A stretch of 64,000 nucleotides of DNA from Leuctra nigra (GCA_934045905.1 OW203762.1:3348001-3412000); one strand, 5' to 3'. Positions 32,301 through 43,428 are shown, counted from the first letter of the stretch. Numbers and translations: made by a program. Notes: generated by a model from the letters alone, not told the origin.

Positions 32301-33059
32301 TTGTTCTTCCATATCAGCGGGATACTCGTCGAAGACTGAAAGGTCGCGGAAGTGCGCCCAATCCGCCCTCGCCAGGATCCATTTTCTTTGCATTGGCTGT
32401 GGTCGAGGTGCTTCAAATGGCGTGATAAGTACAGGAAAATGGTCGCTTCCGCAGAGATCCGGATGGACCTTCCACTCATACATCAGTGCAACAGCTGGGC
32501 TGCACACAGTCAGGTCGATGGCCGAGAACGAGCCATACGCAGAGCTGAAGTGTGTTGCCTCCCCCGTATTCATGATCACCAGGTTGAGGTCGGTTACGAT
32601 CTTCTCAACCAGGCGTCCTCTGGAGTCAACGTGATCGCTGCCCCAGAGCACATTGTGTGCGTTGAAGTCGCCGGTAATCATGAACGGAGAAGGTAATTGC
32701 GAGAAGAGGTCGATAAGTTCACGTTCGTGAACCACGTCGACTGGTGCCAGGTACAGGCTGCAAACTGTCATTGGACAGGGGCTACTCACCCTGACTGCTA
32801 CTGCTTGCAGGGGTGTATTTATGTCAATCTCTTCTGAATAGTAGTCATGGTGGATAGCAAGAGCTACTCCACCGCTAGCCCTTTCAAATGAAAGTTTGTC
32901 CTTGCGATAAAGGATATAGTTTCTTATGGTAGAATTGTCAGTGGGTTTGAAACGGGTCTCTTGCAAGCTAATGCAAGAGGGTCTAAAGGTTGATGTCAGT
33001 AATCTTAACTCTTCTGAGTGTGCGTTCAGGCCGTTACAATTCCACTGTACTATATCCAT
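29379..33059 (-). pseudogene. LINE A ORF2: endonuclease, RT, RNase H (one nonsense codon)
   Basis: The frame runs 1227 codons and is broken only by a TAG at 31611-31613, where copy B has Trp (TGG). Domains in order: an APE endonuclease with QWNCNGL, LQETRF, ITGDFNAHN and GSDHFPV; an RT with SAPGPDLIHNKML, CGFRRNRSTLDHLVNLE-type block, FFDLEKAYDTTWRHG, GVPEGSVLSCSLF and the catalytic FVDD in LFVDDLAIFV; and an RNase H with YTDGSKLDDAVG, TSEMYAI, CSDSLSSL and VPGHSGIPGNDRAD. A C-terminal HxC-type cysteine motif (CDTCDVPLTVHHMLMDC) follows. ORF2 would nick DNA and copy the LINE RNA. The start ATG at 33059 lies 23 bp after the ORF1 stop. Confidence 0.9.
31611..31613 (-). other. In-frame TAG in LINE A ORF2
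   Basis: The codon after 'EVFPDT' is TAG. The aligned codon in copy B is TGG in 'TFPESWREAT'. A single G-to-A change explains it. Both flanks stay in the same frame. Confidence 0.9.
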
Positions 33060-33082
33060 GTCGGTTTGTTAAAATATCTGCG

Positions 33083-34499
33083 CTACTTTCCGGTAGGTTG
33101 TCGTAAGAATGCTTTTAGGGGATGTTCTGGAGCTGGTAGCTTCGGAGGTTCTCTGGGCACATCCTCCAAGTCGTCACTTCCACCCGGCAGCGATACATCG
33201 CTGGGCTCAGTGTTCGATGCACTTGTATCTCCGCTGGTTTGCTTCTTTCTCTTTTTATGATTTTTCCTGTCAAGCTGCTGCTGATGTTTAGGAGCATTAG
33301 GTTTGGTGTTCGCATTAGCTTGAGTGGCCTTCTTAAAAGAGGCGATGGATGCTTGGAGAGACTGCGTTACGGACGTATCCTTAGCTCGCTCTTCAGCAGG
33401 ATCTCTCACTAACGCAGGGTCTGGTATTGTTTCATTTGATATCGGCCCACTTGCATTAGGTTTCAGTTGCGAAACCAAATCTTTAATCAGGGCGGATTGT
33501 TCTTGTAATTGCTTTTGCATCAACTCCTGTGTCTTTAAGAGGGACTGTATTAGAGATCGCAGTTCTGCTTTCTCGCTGTCTTCTTTTTCCTTTTCTTGTG
33601 CCGTCGGCGGTTGACTTCTGGACGCCATTGATGCGTATGAGGTGGTAAAGTGTCGTGCCGGATTAGTTTGGTTGTATTTCCTGCGGGCCTCTCTCATCTG
33701 CAGCTTTTCCACTGCCATAATCTCTTGCACTTTCCTCTCCTCAACCCATTTAGGGCATGAGCGAGAGGAAGCCGGATGTGGGCCTTTGCAGTTCACACAC
33801 GCGGACTTGGCCTTGCAGCCTTCGCCCTCGTGCGCATCCTGCCTGCAGTTCGCACATTTAAGTTTGCCACGGCAATTATTTTTAGTATGTCCGAACCGTT
33901 GGCATTTATAGCAACGCATAGGATTTCGGACATATGGCCGAACATTAAGTTTGTGGAAGCCAGCAATAACGGTAGAGGGTAAATCAGGAGTTGAGAAGGT
34001 CAGTATCAGCGACGGGGTCGCTTCACTGGTGCCGTTTACCCGTCTAGTAATACGATAGACGTCGATCAAATTTTGTTTAGCCAGTTCGTTTTTAATTTCG
34101 TCTACTTCGCAGGTTATCAGGTCAAAGCATGAGACTACCCCTTTCGAAGTATTTAAGTGTCCATGAGCAATCACTTTGATTGGGAACAAACGACGTGCAC
34201 TTCAAGAATTTCTCCGATTGTGCAGCATTCGCTGTTTCAATTAAAAGTGTTCCGTTGTCGAGTTTTTCAATATTTTTGATTCCTGTAGATATGTTTTCTA
34301 TGGCTTTGGCAATTAAGAAAGGAGATACTGTGGAGAAGGATTTACCCTTTTCGTCTCTTTCAATAATAAGGAACTTCGCGAAAGGCGGAGCAATCACGAA
34401 GACATCCTCGATTCTCAGCGGGTTGTTCATAAGGGGTTTTGGCCTCCTTGATTTATTCATCTGTCTAAATGGGGGGGAATTGACAATAAGGGTATCCAT
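33083..34499 (-). pseudogene. LINE A ORF1 (gag), one frameshift
   Basis: The first frame (34499-34122) starts MDTLIVNSPPFRQMNK. It shifts near 34185, where about 8 bases present in copy B are missing. The second frame (34189-33083) continues to the stop. It has an RRM-like N-terminal region, then three zinc knuckles: CYKCQRFGHTKNNC, CANCRQDAHEGEGC and CVNCKGPHPASSRSC. A glutamine/glutamate-rich coiled coil (SLLKTQELMQKQLQEQSALI) and a basic tail come next. The protein would bind the element RNA. Copy B is intact at the point where A is broken, and the reverse. Confidence 0.88.
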
Positions 34500-35004
34500 A
34501 CGCTGATTGGGGACAACCTTGCTTACCCCTTCCTCCCAAGGCCGTGTTCAACCAGGCCTAGGGGTCCTACCGCCACGTGACTCGCGACGGACCTATTAAC
34601 AAAAATGCCCCAACAGCCACACAGCGCTAGACATGTCAACGGACCTGCATGGCTGCCGGGCCGTTAGTGAAGACTGGCTTAAAGAACGATAGCAAGGAAA
34701 GTGCTAATTTTACGTCCGGAACGCTCATGAACGCAACCGATCCTTTCCCTGCACGGTCCAGCCTGATATTGTCATACAAGCTTTCCCGCACAGGTATTGC
34801 GACCGGCGCAATTCAATCACGAGCCCGGTACAACTAAATCCAATAATATACCAGAGTGTCCGGATCGCAGGGTAGTCAACGTTACTCATTGCACAGGCAA
34901 AAAATGGCATTTAAAAGATGAAGAGTGAAAGAGAAAAGAAAACCAAGATGAAGATGATGATGAGAATGTGATGAGTATACACGAATTTAAGCTGTGCAAT
35001 GAGT

Positions 35005-35091
35005 GGACTGATCTTAGTTGGGGCCAACCCGTCATGTGGGCCGGCCCCTTAAGCCTCACCACCGCGTCAAGGTGTCAGTCCATCGGTGAGG
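35005..35091 (-). ncRNA. HDV-like ribozyme, 5' end of LINE A
   Basis: The minus-strand 5' end reads P1 CCTCACC, J1/2 GAT, P2 GGACTGA, P3 ACC, L3 TTGACGC, P3' GGT, P1' GGTGAGG. P4 follows (GGGGCC-GGCCC / GGGTT-GGCCCC), then J4/2 AACTAAGA and P2' TCAGTCC. All stems pair fully apart from two G-U in P4. Lengths and order equal the HDV nested double pseudoknot, with a likely catalytic C in J4/2 (CTAAG). P1 starts exactly at the insertion boundary. The first base is C and not the usual G, which is a reservation. Confidence 0.72.
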
Positions 35092-35104
35092 ACTATAGGA
35101 TAAA

Positions 35105-35717
35105 GCCCAAACAGTTATTAAAAGGGCATTTCCATGGTAACAGGGACATGAAGGAAAAAATTTAAAAATTTTAATTTAGGGATTTTTTTTCTAGTGTGGT
35201 AGTCTGTGTTGTATTTGTGTTGGTAAGATTGTTTTCAGTCAAGGTTATGCAGTGGTTTTCATGTGGCAGTGGTTTGAAAAGGAGGGAAATTTTTTGTGTG
35301 CATCACTGTGCTTGGTCTTCAGTTTTCAGGTATGTTTTTATGATGTTCTTAATCATTTAGTACAGATTTCTCTTATGTATTTGAGATAAATGGATAAAGT
35401 AGTATCATGAATTTCACTTTGTAACATGTTAGGAAAGAACTAATTAGCTTTAAATAAACATAAATGATGGGCCTCTAGATTCTGTAACCTGAGTGACCGA
35501 TGCAAATAAAAGTTACTTTCTCATGTAATCTATGATGATAAAGTTTTATTCATGGTTAAAATATGCTATAATCTATGGTAATCTAGCTTAAAATAAATTA
35601 GCAATATTTAAAAAAAATAATTAACTACAATAAACATTATTTTAAGTTTGTAACCTGAGTGACCAATGAGGTTATGGAGGCCCTTTCTGAACATGTTGCT
35701 TGCTAATTTCTTTGTAG
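35105..35717. other. Non-coding region before second Sola-like ORF
   Basis: The stretch is AT-rich and contains two copies of TGTAACCTGAGTGACC. A CTTTGTAG acceptor directly precedes the ATG at 35718, so part may be a leader intron. No other gene is visible. Confidence 0.4.
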
Positions 35718-36674
35718 ATGGCACCTTTAACATCGGCAGAAAAGATGAGGAGGTTTAGGGAAAAGCTGAAGAGGGAGAATGAATATGATGCATACAAGGA
35801 GAAACATAAAAACCAGGAAAAACTAAGCCAAGACCGGAAGAAAGCAGCCTTGGCATCGCTTCCGAAGCAACACCAGGAAAAGCTGCTGGCCGAGCGTCGA
35901 AAGAAATGTAGAGCTAAGGTTGCCAAGTTTAGAGGTCGGAGGAACTGTACAACTCCTCCTGACAATTCTGTATTTCCAGTTTACAAATCTACTGCTACGT
36001 TAGGCAAGGCCCGTGCCCGAGCAATTCGCAGCCTCCCGCTTTCCCCCAGAAAGAAACGATGTGTGATAAAACTAATGTACGAAGGGGAATTTGGGCCACT
36101 CCCTTCAAGTTCGAAGGAAGCTAGTAAGCGCAATTCCACAGTCAGTGAAGAAACGGTGAACACGGTTCGTAAGTTCTATGAGCAGGACGATGTAAGTCGG
36201 CAAGCACCAGGACGCAAGGACGTGGTCACGGTCTGGAACCCGGATGGTTCCAAAGAGAAGTTTCAGGCAAGACACCTGACATCGTCGCTATTGGAGACTT
36301 ATGCCTTGTTCAAAATAGGGTACCCTACCCACAAAATTGGGAAATCCAAGTTCATTGAATTGCGCCCTGCCCATGTTCTGACGCTTGACAAGCTGCCACA
36401 TAATGTCTGCCTCTGCAAGCGTCATGATGACTTTATAAATGCAGCTAATGCTCTACATGGGTATGAAAGTACCTTCCCTCTGTACAATGATTTTTTTGTG
36501 GACAATTTCATGTGCGATGTGAAGACAGAAGCTTGTTGGCTATCGAAGTGCACAGTGTATTTGGCATACATAAAAGAGCATATTCCCATTTTTGGGAAAA
36601 TATATATTAAATTTTAGGTATAATAGCAAGCATTTACATGTCAAAATATTTGTTCAAATGTAACCTGAGTGACC
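35483..36674. repeat. Three copies of TGTAACCTGAGTGACC around Sola-like ORF
   Basis: The 16-mer occurs identically at 35483-35498, 35649-35664 and 36659-36674, two before and one after the ORF at 35718-36617, all in the same orientation. It may be a transposase-binding or subterminal repeat of the element that carried this ORF. Confidence 0.7.
35718..36617 (+). pseudogene. Transposase N-terminal half, relative of the 20-25 kb element
   Basis: The 299-residue ORF begins with a highly charged helix (TSAEKMRRFREKLKREN) rich in Lys/Arg. It shares the block RKFYEQDDVSRQAPGRKDVV with VQQFYQNDDISRAMPGKKD of the transposase at 22261-23706, then IGKSKFIELRP against VGFSKFADLRP, and a matching cysteine pair (NVCLCKRH against VCVCTIH). 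It stops after 'FGKIYIKF', before the Asp blocks, so the catalytic half is missing. It is a truncated second member of the same superfamily, clearly a different family. Confidence 0.7.
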
Positions 36675-36679
36675 ATAGA

Positions 36680-37573
36680 AATGCCCAAAAGAGGTCTCCT
36701 CAGAACTTACTGCACCTTCAACGGGTTGGTTTTAATAATCACAATTTAATTGAAAATACATCCGTCTAGAAGCCTACTAGGTCGGTAGGTTTTATTTTGT
36801 TTGTATTGAATAAGATATTTGATGATTGAGTAGTGAAACTGAAAACAAAACAAACTAACAAAGTGAAAGGTAAGGTTATGTTCCTCACTCACTCACTGCC
36901 TCCTAGATTGCCTTCCAAGAGCGAGCTGGGGCAGTACGTAGCAGCCAATGGAAAACGCCAGAAGATTTCTATGGCGGCGGCAATTATTTAAATTTCATAA
37001 TTTTCGGCAAATTTAAGAGAAGGGTATGAATACAATAATTTAATTAACGTTTTTCATGGGATTTCTTCCGACAAACTTAGCGTTTTCATTTTTTACTATA
37101 TGAATGTACATTTATATTAATTATGTTGACAGAAAAAAATATACCTAATAAATAGTATAAACGTAATGATTCCAATTTCCAGTAGGTAAATCTGAATTTC
37201 TGAGCTTCTCGCTGCTACGCGGAATTTTGAAATCATTTTAAGCACGCATACATTTCTTAAGTTAAGTTACATTTTGATGTAGATTTAATTATTGAGCTCA
37301 TAAAATTGAAACAAAATTGGTCTGTATCCAACTAGATCCAACAATCGAGTTAACTTAGTTCAAAAATGTTACAAAATATTCATAATATTATATTTTTTTT
37401 CTTTTTGTTTTTCCTATTGGTTATTGGTCATTACATAAATTTTTTTAAACTAATATTAACTAATTTTTTTTTTATTTTTATAACGTCTTATAATTACGAA
37501 AATAATGTAAAACAATTGAAAATTTGAAATATTACATTCCTTCTGCAAAATATCACGTAATTTTTTAGCACAT
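36680..37573. other. Non-coding AT-rich region
   Basis: No gene or element boundary is recognised. Confidence 0.4.
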
Positions 37574-37739
37574 TTTAAATTATCTAGAAAGCTCTGCTTT
37601 TCAAAAAATTTCATATGCAGTACCGTGATCCTCATATCTATTAGTGTTTTTCAACAATGGATCATAGCGTGAATAGATATTAGGATCACGGTAATGCATA
37701 TGAACTTTTTGAAAAGCAGAGCTAACTAGATAATTTAAA
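37574..37739. mobile_element. Foldback MITE
   Basis: Arms of about 65 bp are inverted: TTAAATTATCTAGAAAGCTC near 37575 faces GAGCTAACTAGATAATTTAA near 37738. Shared blocks include GCTCTGCTTTTCAAAAA and ACCGTGATCCT. The loop is short, so the element folds almost completely. No target duplication is certain. Confidence 0.7.
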
Positions 37740-38492
37740 GTGTGGTCTATTATAATGTTCAAGAGATGCATTTGAATGAGTGGTAAACATTTTGGTTACA
37801 AAGATTTTGTAGCTTTGCCTTGGGAATGCGACTTAAAATCTCACTTTAAATCTCAATATCTCCGAATCATGAAATGTGGATACATATAAGGACAAACAAG
37901 CACCAAGTCAACGATATGTACATTATTATACTAAAACGTTGCAATAGATATTTTCCCTTATCAAGTTTCATAAAATTATGATAAGTAAAATATTATTGTA
38001 TAAAAAGGGAGAAATTACCCCACATTTCACCTGCACTTATGTCAAATTTGGGTATGAAAGTATTAATAACAGTATTTGGTAATATTTATAATGATAGACT
38101 CAAGAAATAGCTAAGCAAATTTGAAAATAGTTTTCAAATTGCAAATAATTTGATTTGTTGAACAATATTTACATCATGTGTAACATGCGATTACGGGTGG
38201 AAAATGAAAAGAAAATTTTTCTATTATGGGTATCTTCAGGCGTTGTTCAAATTCACCCGCGTTAGTGACGTACTCACCTACCCCTACCCGCCCCCCACCC
38301 CATGCTTATCACATCCCTCCGCCACAACACAAGTTTGTTCAGATGAGTGACGTCATCGTGCACCACGGCAACACTGCATCTCCGGGCAGGTATATTCCCC
38401 GTCATAGCCGGCCAGAATAGGGATAAAACCTGTCTAATTAGTGGCCCGGCTATCGGGTACCCGGCTATCCGAGAACGTCTCAAATATAGTAT

Positions 38493-38584
38493 GGTCTGTG
38501 ACAGGCAAAGATGAACCCTGTTTAGCATTGCCAGGTATAGGCCGGCCCATGCTATCGCGGGTTCATCTTTGCCTGTCACCGACC
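38493..38584. repeat. Long hairpin with 26-bp arms
   Basis: GGTCTGTGACAGGCAAAGAT (arm 38493-38518) is complemented by the arm at 38559-38584 with one mismatch. The 40-bp loop contains GGCCGGCCC. It is probably part of a foldback element of GC-rich, CCCGGCTATC-containing sequence starting near 38430. Confidence 0.65.
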
Positions 38585-38835
38585 GTAGGTACGTGCGTCG
38601 TATTTAGAAACATTGAATTCAACTATTTCAATGGAGTTTTCGTACTGCGGACTGAATCCAATGCAGTATTAAAATGCAACACATCAGCCACATTAGCAAG
38701 CGACTGTCCTGATAAATGTGTGATATTACGAAGCAGATTCAAGACCAATGTTTCTATCAAACAGAAATAAAAACACTGACTGAATAAAACACAATGCTTA
38801 ATACTATTGTATTTTTACAATAGCAATTTGAAAAC

Positions 38836-39058
38836 AGAAATGCGGAATAAATCCCACCCAAATCCCAATAGCTAGAAATGCGGAAAAAATCCCAAGCAAT
38901 TCTTATTAGCTAGAAATGCGGAATAAATCCCACGCAATTCCCAATAGCTATAATAGCGGAATACATTCCACGCAATTCCCAATAGCTAGAAATGCGGAAT
39001 AAATTACACGCAATTCCCAATAGCTAGAAATGCGGAATAAATTACACGCAATTCCAAA
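38836..39058. repeat. 38-bp tandem repeat, about six copies
   Basis: The unit contains AATAGCTAGAAATGCGGAAT and then AAATTACACGCAATTCCC. Copies vary by a few bases and there are no unique spacers. The array is AT-rich and non-coding. Confidence 0.85.
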
Positions 39059-40394
39059 TCGATCACAATGTTGCGTCTTGTTCAGACATTGTTGCCAAGT
39101 CACATCTCACACATTCCTCCTCCATCCGCGATATTGAAGCAATGCATGTTAAACACACAGAGCGCGCAGCAACACACACACGTCCGACACGTTGAGCCTC
39201 CGACTGCCGACTAAGAAGCTCAGCATAACGCGGCTGGCTGGTGATTTCAGGACAGCTTCAAGGAGTTTACACAATTTTTTGAGAACAAAACCATAAGTGT
39301 CTGTGCAATTTATTCATTTTGACTATTAGATACATCTAGAAATCAATTTTACGCTTTAATTCGTTTGCATAAACAAATTTTAAACAATCTTTATTTTCAA
39401 TATTCTTAACAGAAGCTGTAGTGTGCGCTATTGGCAACAATGGTAGTGTTTGAGGGAGTTTCAGGATAGCAAACCAACAGTCAAAAATGGTTGTATTATA
39501 ATACAACCATATAAGTTGTATTAATAAATGAATTAATATAATAAACGATCAATCAAAAGTGCCTATCTGAGTTAAAAAAAAATCTTTTTATCTGAAATAA
39601 CATAAATAGATTAAATGACGTGCTTACTGTTTGAACATCAGCTGATAGTAAGTGGCAGTTCATTGTGCTCCCCCAGGTCTTCTGCTTCTGCTGCATTGAA
39701 GAGAGTGTTTTGGAAGTGCCAGTGGAAGATTGAGGCGTAATATTACAGTTCTTCAAGTGTCATGAAAATACTTCTGTTAGCAGCGCCAGTAATGATTTAC
39801 ATTCATGAAGATTGTAACCAATCGGGATCGTTCAGGGTAGAGCATACATTGAGACAACTTATTTTAAAAGTTCTTTTAATGTGATGTAAGTTTGCAATTG
39901 TAAATAACAGATAAATAAACAGTCTGGTGACAAGATATTTAATGTTCGTTCAACTTTACGTAATTGTGCTTGAAGCTTGTCAGTGAACCCTTTCACCGTG
40001 ACGATGTATGACCTCCAGGTTACACCATCTCGATTTGGATAGTGACAGCGTCGTTGAGCTGCTTGCTCCTTTACAGGAAGACTTCGGCGTTACAAGATGG
40101 TACTCGGTTACTATCCTGTAAAATTCTCGCCGGCTGAATCAGGTCGTCTCGACGTCGACGTTGAAGTCGTCCTTGTCGTCAGACAAAGCGCTCGATGATG
40201 ACGTATGCGGTCGCAGGACGTGGAAACCAAGTTTTCCACACACGACAAGCTCGTAGTATTCGTTCAGTAGAAATTATTCGATGATTTGCCGAAAAACACT
40301 TGTAACTAGCGCGTATATTACATACTTTCACTTTCCTTTTAATATTGATTTTACTGGTTTGAGTTGTATCAAAGGTTAAATTACTTCTAGGGGT
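39059..40394. other. Non-coding region left of LINE B
   Basis: No gene is supported. Similarity to LINE A stops near 40435, and the sequence to the left is unrelated, so the 3' part of LINE B has been lost here. Confidence 0.4.
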
Positions 40395-41970
40395 TCAAAT
40401 TGTTGGGAAAGCCAAAAAAACTGTTTTCCTTGATTTTAACTTATTCTCATTGAGGCTGTCCCATGTAGCCTGCCATATCTTCGCGGAATCTTTTTTGAAT
40501 AGCATTTTAAGGTCGGATGCTGGTATAGATCTATAGTCAGTGCGATTCATTAATGCTGCGTCTTTAGCTGCTTTGTCAGCTTGATCATTTCCGAGTATAC
40601 CAGAGTGGCCAGGGATCCAACAGAATACGACATCTGTCCCTTGTAGGTGGAGGTCTAGGAGAGCACCATGTATTTGCTGTACAAGGTGATCCTTAGGGTA
40701 CAGTGTTTGTAATGCTTGCAGAGAGCTTAGAGAGTCGGAGCATATCAGAAATCTGGTTCGTTCGTCAGTTTTCATAAAAGTAAGAGCTCGAATGATTGCG
40801 TACATCTCTGATGTAAAAACACTGCAAAGTGAGTTCAGTTTGATACGCACTTGCGTGCCACCGAGTATGTACGCACATCCAACAGCGTCATCAAGTTTAG
40901 AACCATCAGTGTACACTTTCGCATAGTCAGGGTAAGTGTCAAGTAAGGATAAAAACATCTGCTGATACATCGCAGTTGGAGTCGATGTCTTGGGGAACTG
41001 TGCCAGGTGCAGAAGGCACTTTGGTCTGGGCACAGTCCAAGGAGCTACTTCGCTGACTCCAATCTGCTGGATGGTAGGCAGAGAGAAGTCAGCTTCTTGA
41101 AGTAGCTCGCTCCACCTTATAGCTACAGGTCTCGTGACCGTTGGCCTATTTAGGTATGTAAGTTCGTAAGCAGGACGGAAGATAATGCTGTTTGTTGGAT
41201 GCGTTGTCAAAGCCTTCAGCTTTGACACGTAGCAGCAGAGAAGGTATCTTCTCCTTACTTCTAGTGGAGGCTCTCAGGACTCGCAGTACAGGCTGGTCAC
41301 CGGGCTAGAACGGAAGGCTCCTATGGCCAGCCTGATGCCCGCGTTGTGTACTGGATCAATCGACTTTAAACTGTTTGGTCTTGCAGAAGAGTAAACTATG
41401 CACCCATAGTCGAGGCGTGACCGAATCAATGCTTGGTACAACCTGAGCATCACTGTTCGGTCAGCGCCCCACGATGTACCGCTCAGCACTCTCAGAATGT
41501 TCATGGTCTTGTAGCACTTAACCTTCAGCTGTTGTAGATGTGGCTTCCAGGTCAACTTACTGTCGAAGTTGAGGCCCAGGAACCTGACCGTGTCTACGCA
41601 GGGGATTGTTGCTCCCGACATCGTTAGGGTTGGTTCGGGATTCAAGCTTCTCATCCGATGGAAATTGATGCAGTTAGTCTTGATGGCGGAGAATCGGAAA
41701 CCGTTGTCATCTGCCCAACGCGTGAGCCGGTTGATTGTCAGCTGGATCTGGCGTTCGGCGGAGCTTAGTTTGGCGGACTTGACAAATATTGCTAAGTCAT
41801 CAACGAAGAGCGAGTGTTGAACCGGTCGGTTGATGCACGTCGCTATTCCGTTAATGGCGATCAAGAAAAGGGAACAGCTCAGTACAGATCCTTGTGGGAC
41901 TCCGTTTTCCAGCACTTGTAGGGACGAGGAGGTACCCGCCACTCGTACCCGGAACTTCCTATTACTTAGG

Positions 41971-42059
41971 AAGTAATAGTAATAGAATAGAAGTAATTAA
42001 TAATAGTAATTAATAGTAATTAATAGTAATTAATAGTAATAGAAGTAATAGAAGTAATT
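41971..42059. repeat. TAATAG/TAATTAA simple repeat inside LINE B ORF2
   Basis: About 89 bp of AGTAATAG and AGTAATTAAT units replace the short stretch that in copy A encodes PSFIVNF. The flanks match copy A on both sides (GGAACTTCCTATTACT and CAGGTGGCCTCTGAATCCCC). It is a local expansion within an older coding sequence. Confidence 0.8.
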
Positions 42060-43049
42060 CAGGTGGCCTCTGAATCCCCACTCGTGTAGCGTCCTTAGGA
42101 TCCCGTGTCTCCATGTCGTGTCGTACGCTTTCTCAAGGTCGAAGAAGACAGATAGTAGTTGTTGCCGGGATAGGAACGCGTCCTGGATTGCTGCCTCTAG
42201 GTTTACAAGATGGTCGAGTGTTGATCGGTTCCTTCTGAATCCGCATTGGCTTGGTGCTATTAAGCTCCGTCTCTCGAGAACCCAAACGAGCCGACGGTTG
42301 ACCATTCTCTCCAGTATTTTGCACAAGGAACAGGTAAGAGATATTGGGCGATAGCTAGATGGCTGAAGGCGATCTTTACCTGGTTTTAAGATGGCAATAA
42401 GCGTTGCCTCACGCCATGACTCTGGGAAGGTTTCGCTTGTAAAGATATTATTCAGCACACAAAGGATTTGTCTCATAGCGTCAGGTGTTAGATTCTTTAA
42501 CATCCTATTGTGGATGAGATCTGGTCCAGGGGCGCTGTCACGCGACTCCTGGATGGCAGATTCCAGCTCCCAATAGCTGAAGGGTACGTTATATTCTTCA
42601 GTGTTGGGGCTCCTGAAGAATATAGCCTTTGCTTCTTCCCTGGTCTTAGTTTGAAGGAATGTCGGGGAGTAGTGCCTGGAGCTAGACACCTCAGCGAAGT
42701 GAATAGCCAGGGCGTTGGCGATATCTTCATGGGAGGTGAGAAGGTTCCCACCTGCCATGAGACCCGATATACCAGCGTTTGAGAATTTACCCGTTATCTT
42801 GCTGAGCTTGTTCCACACAGCAGAGGTTGGAGTGTGGCAGTTTATTGTGGATATGTAGTCGTTCCAGGAGATCTTCTTTGATTGCTTGATGGTATATCGG
42901 GCCTTGGCTCTGAGCTGTCTCAGAGCTGCAAGGTTAGTTTGGGTGGGGAACCTTCTGAATATCGCCAGCGCCCTGCGGCGTTTGCGAATCGCCTCCCGAC
43001 ATTCCTCATTCCACCAGGGAATAGGCACGCGCCGGGGTTTCCCAGATGT

Positions 43050-43428
43050 TGATTGATTATTAGAGTTTAACGGCGCGTCAACGACGAGGTTATATTGCGC
43101 ACATTAATTTTAACTTTTAACTTTGTTGAACTAAGTGGAGGACATCGGGAGGGGTCGACCTAACGGGCCCGATCTGGGGGAGTCTGAAACTGGTGGGAAA
43201 GCCAGGTCAGAATGGGGACAGACCGGGGGGTGGAGAGCTTCGGGCCGGTGGGACTCGATTTCAGGGGGATCACCATCTCGAGGGGGGAGGCCGGCCCGAG
43301 GGGCCCGCGAATTTGGGGAGGGCATGGGACTAGGTCGACCCTGGACTGCACTTGGTTAAGGCCAACTCGTATGTGAGCCGGCCCCTTAAGCCCCACCACC
43401 ACGTCAAGGTGGCAGTCCATTGGTGGGG
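43050..43428 (-). mobile_element. Short non-autonomous retroelement with HDV-like 5' end, copy 2
   Basis: The 11-mer TTCCCAGATGT at 43039-43049 and 43429-43439 flanks 379 bp that are absent from the aligned place in LINE A. The minus strand starts CCCCACC at the boundary and carries the full ribozyme-like fold. It ends with the hairpin GCGCAATATAACCTCGTCG...ACGCGCC and a TAATCAATCA tail. The GC-rich body matches copy 1 at 11172-11629. It inserted between the codons for 'SIPRTSG' and 'RVPIPWW' of LINE B ORF2. Confidence 0.9.
43343..43428 (-). ncRNA. HDV-like ribozyme at 5' end of short element 2
   Basis: P1 CCCCACC/GGTGGGG, P2 GGACTGC/GCAGTCC, P3 ACC/GGT, L3 TTGACGT, P4 GGCC-GGCTC/GAGTT-GGCC and J4/2 AACCAAGT are all present in order. 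Compared with LINE A it shows pair-preserving changes: T-A to C-G in P1, A-T to C-G in P2 and C-G to T-A in P4. Confidence 0.75.

Larger units (their letters stand above)
28729..35091 (-). mobile_element. Full-length I-group LINE, copy A
   Basis: The 13-mer ACTATAGGATAAA at 28716-28728 and 35092-35104 marks one insertion of 6363 bp. In minus orientation it has an HDV-like ribozyme at the 5' end, a ~590-bp 5' UTR, ORF1 (gag), 23 bp of spacer, ORF2 (endonuclease, RT, RNase H) and a ~650-bp 3' region. The 3' region holds a hairpin at 29060-29087 and an AT-rich end. The presence of RNase H and three gag knuckles fits the I group of LINEs. One stop in ORF2 and one frameshift in ORF1 make this copy dead, but it is otherwise complete. 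Confidence 0.88.

Noticed and set aside
34649..34837. 62-residue ORF conserved in both LINE 5' UTRs (also 45876-46073)
   Set aside because: It lies antisense in a nearly identical 5' UTR, and conservation is explained by recent common origin.
38836..39058. CRISPR-like regular repeats
   Set aside because: The 38-bp units are directly adjacent and have no unique spacers. This is a eukaryotic tandem repeat.
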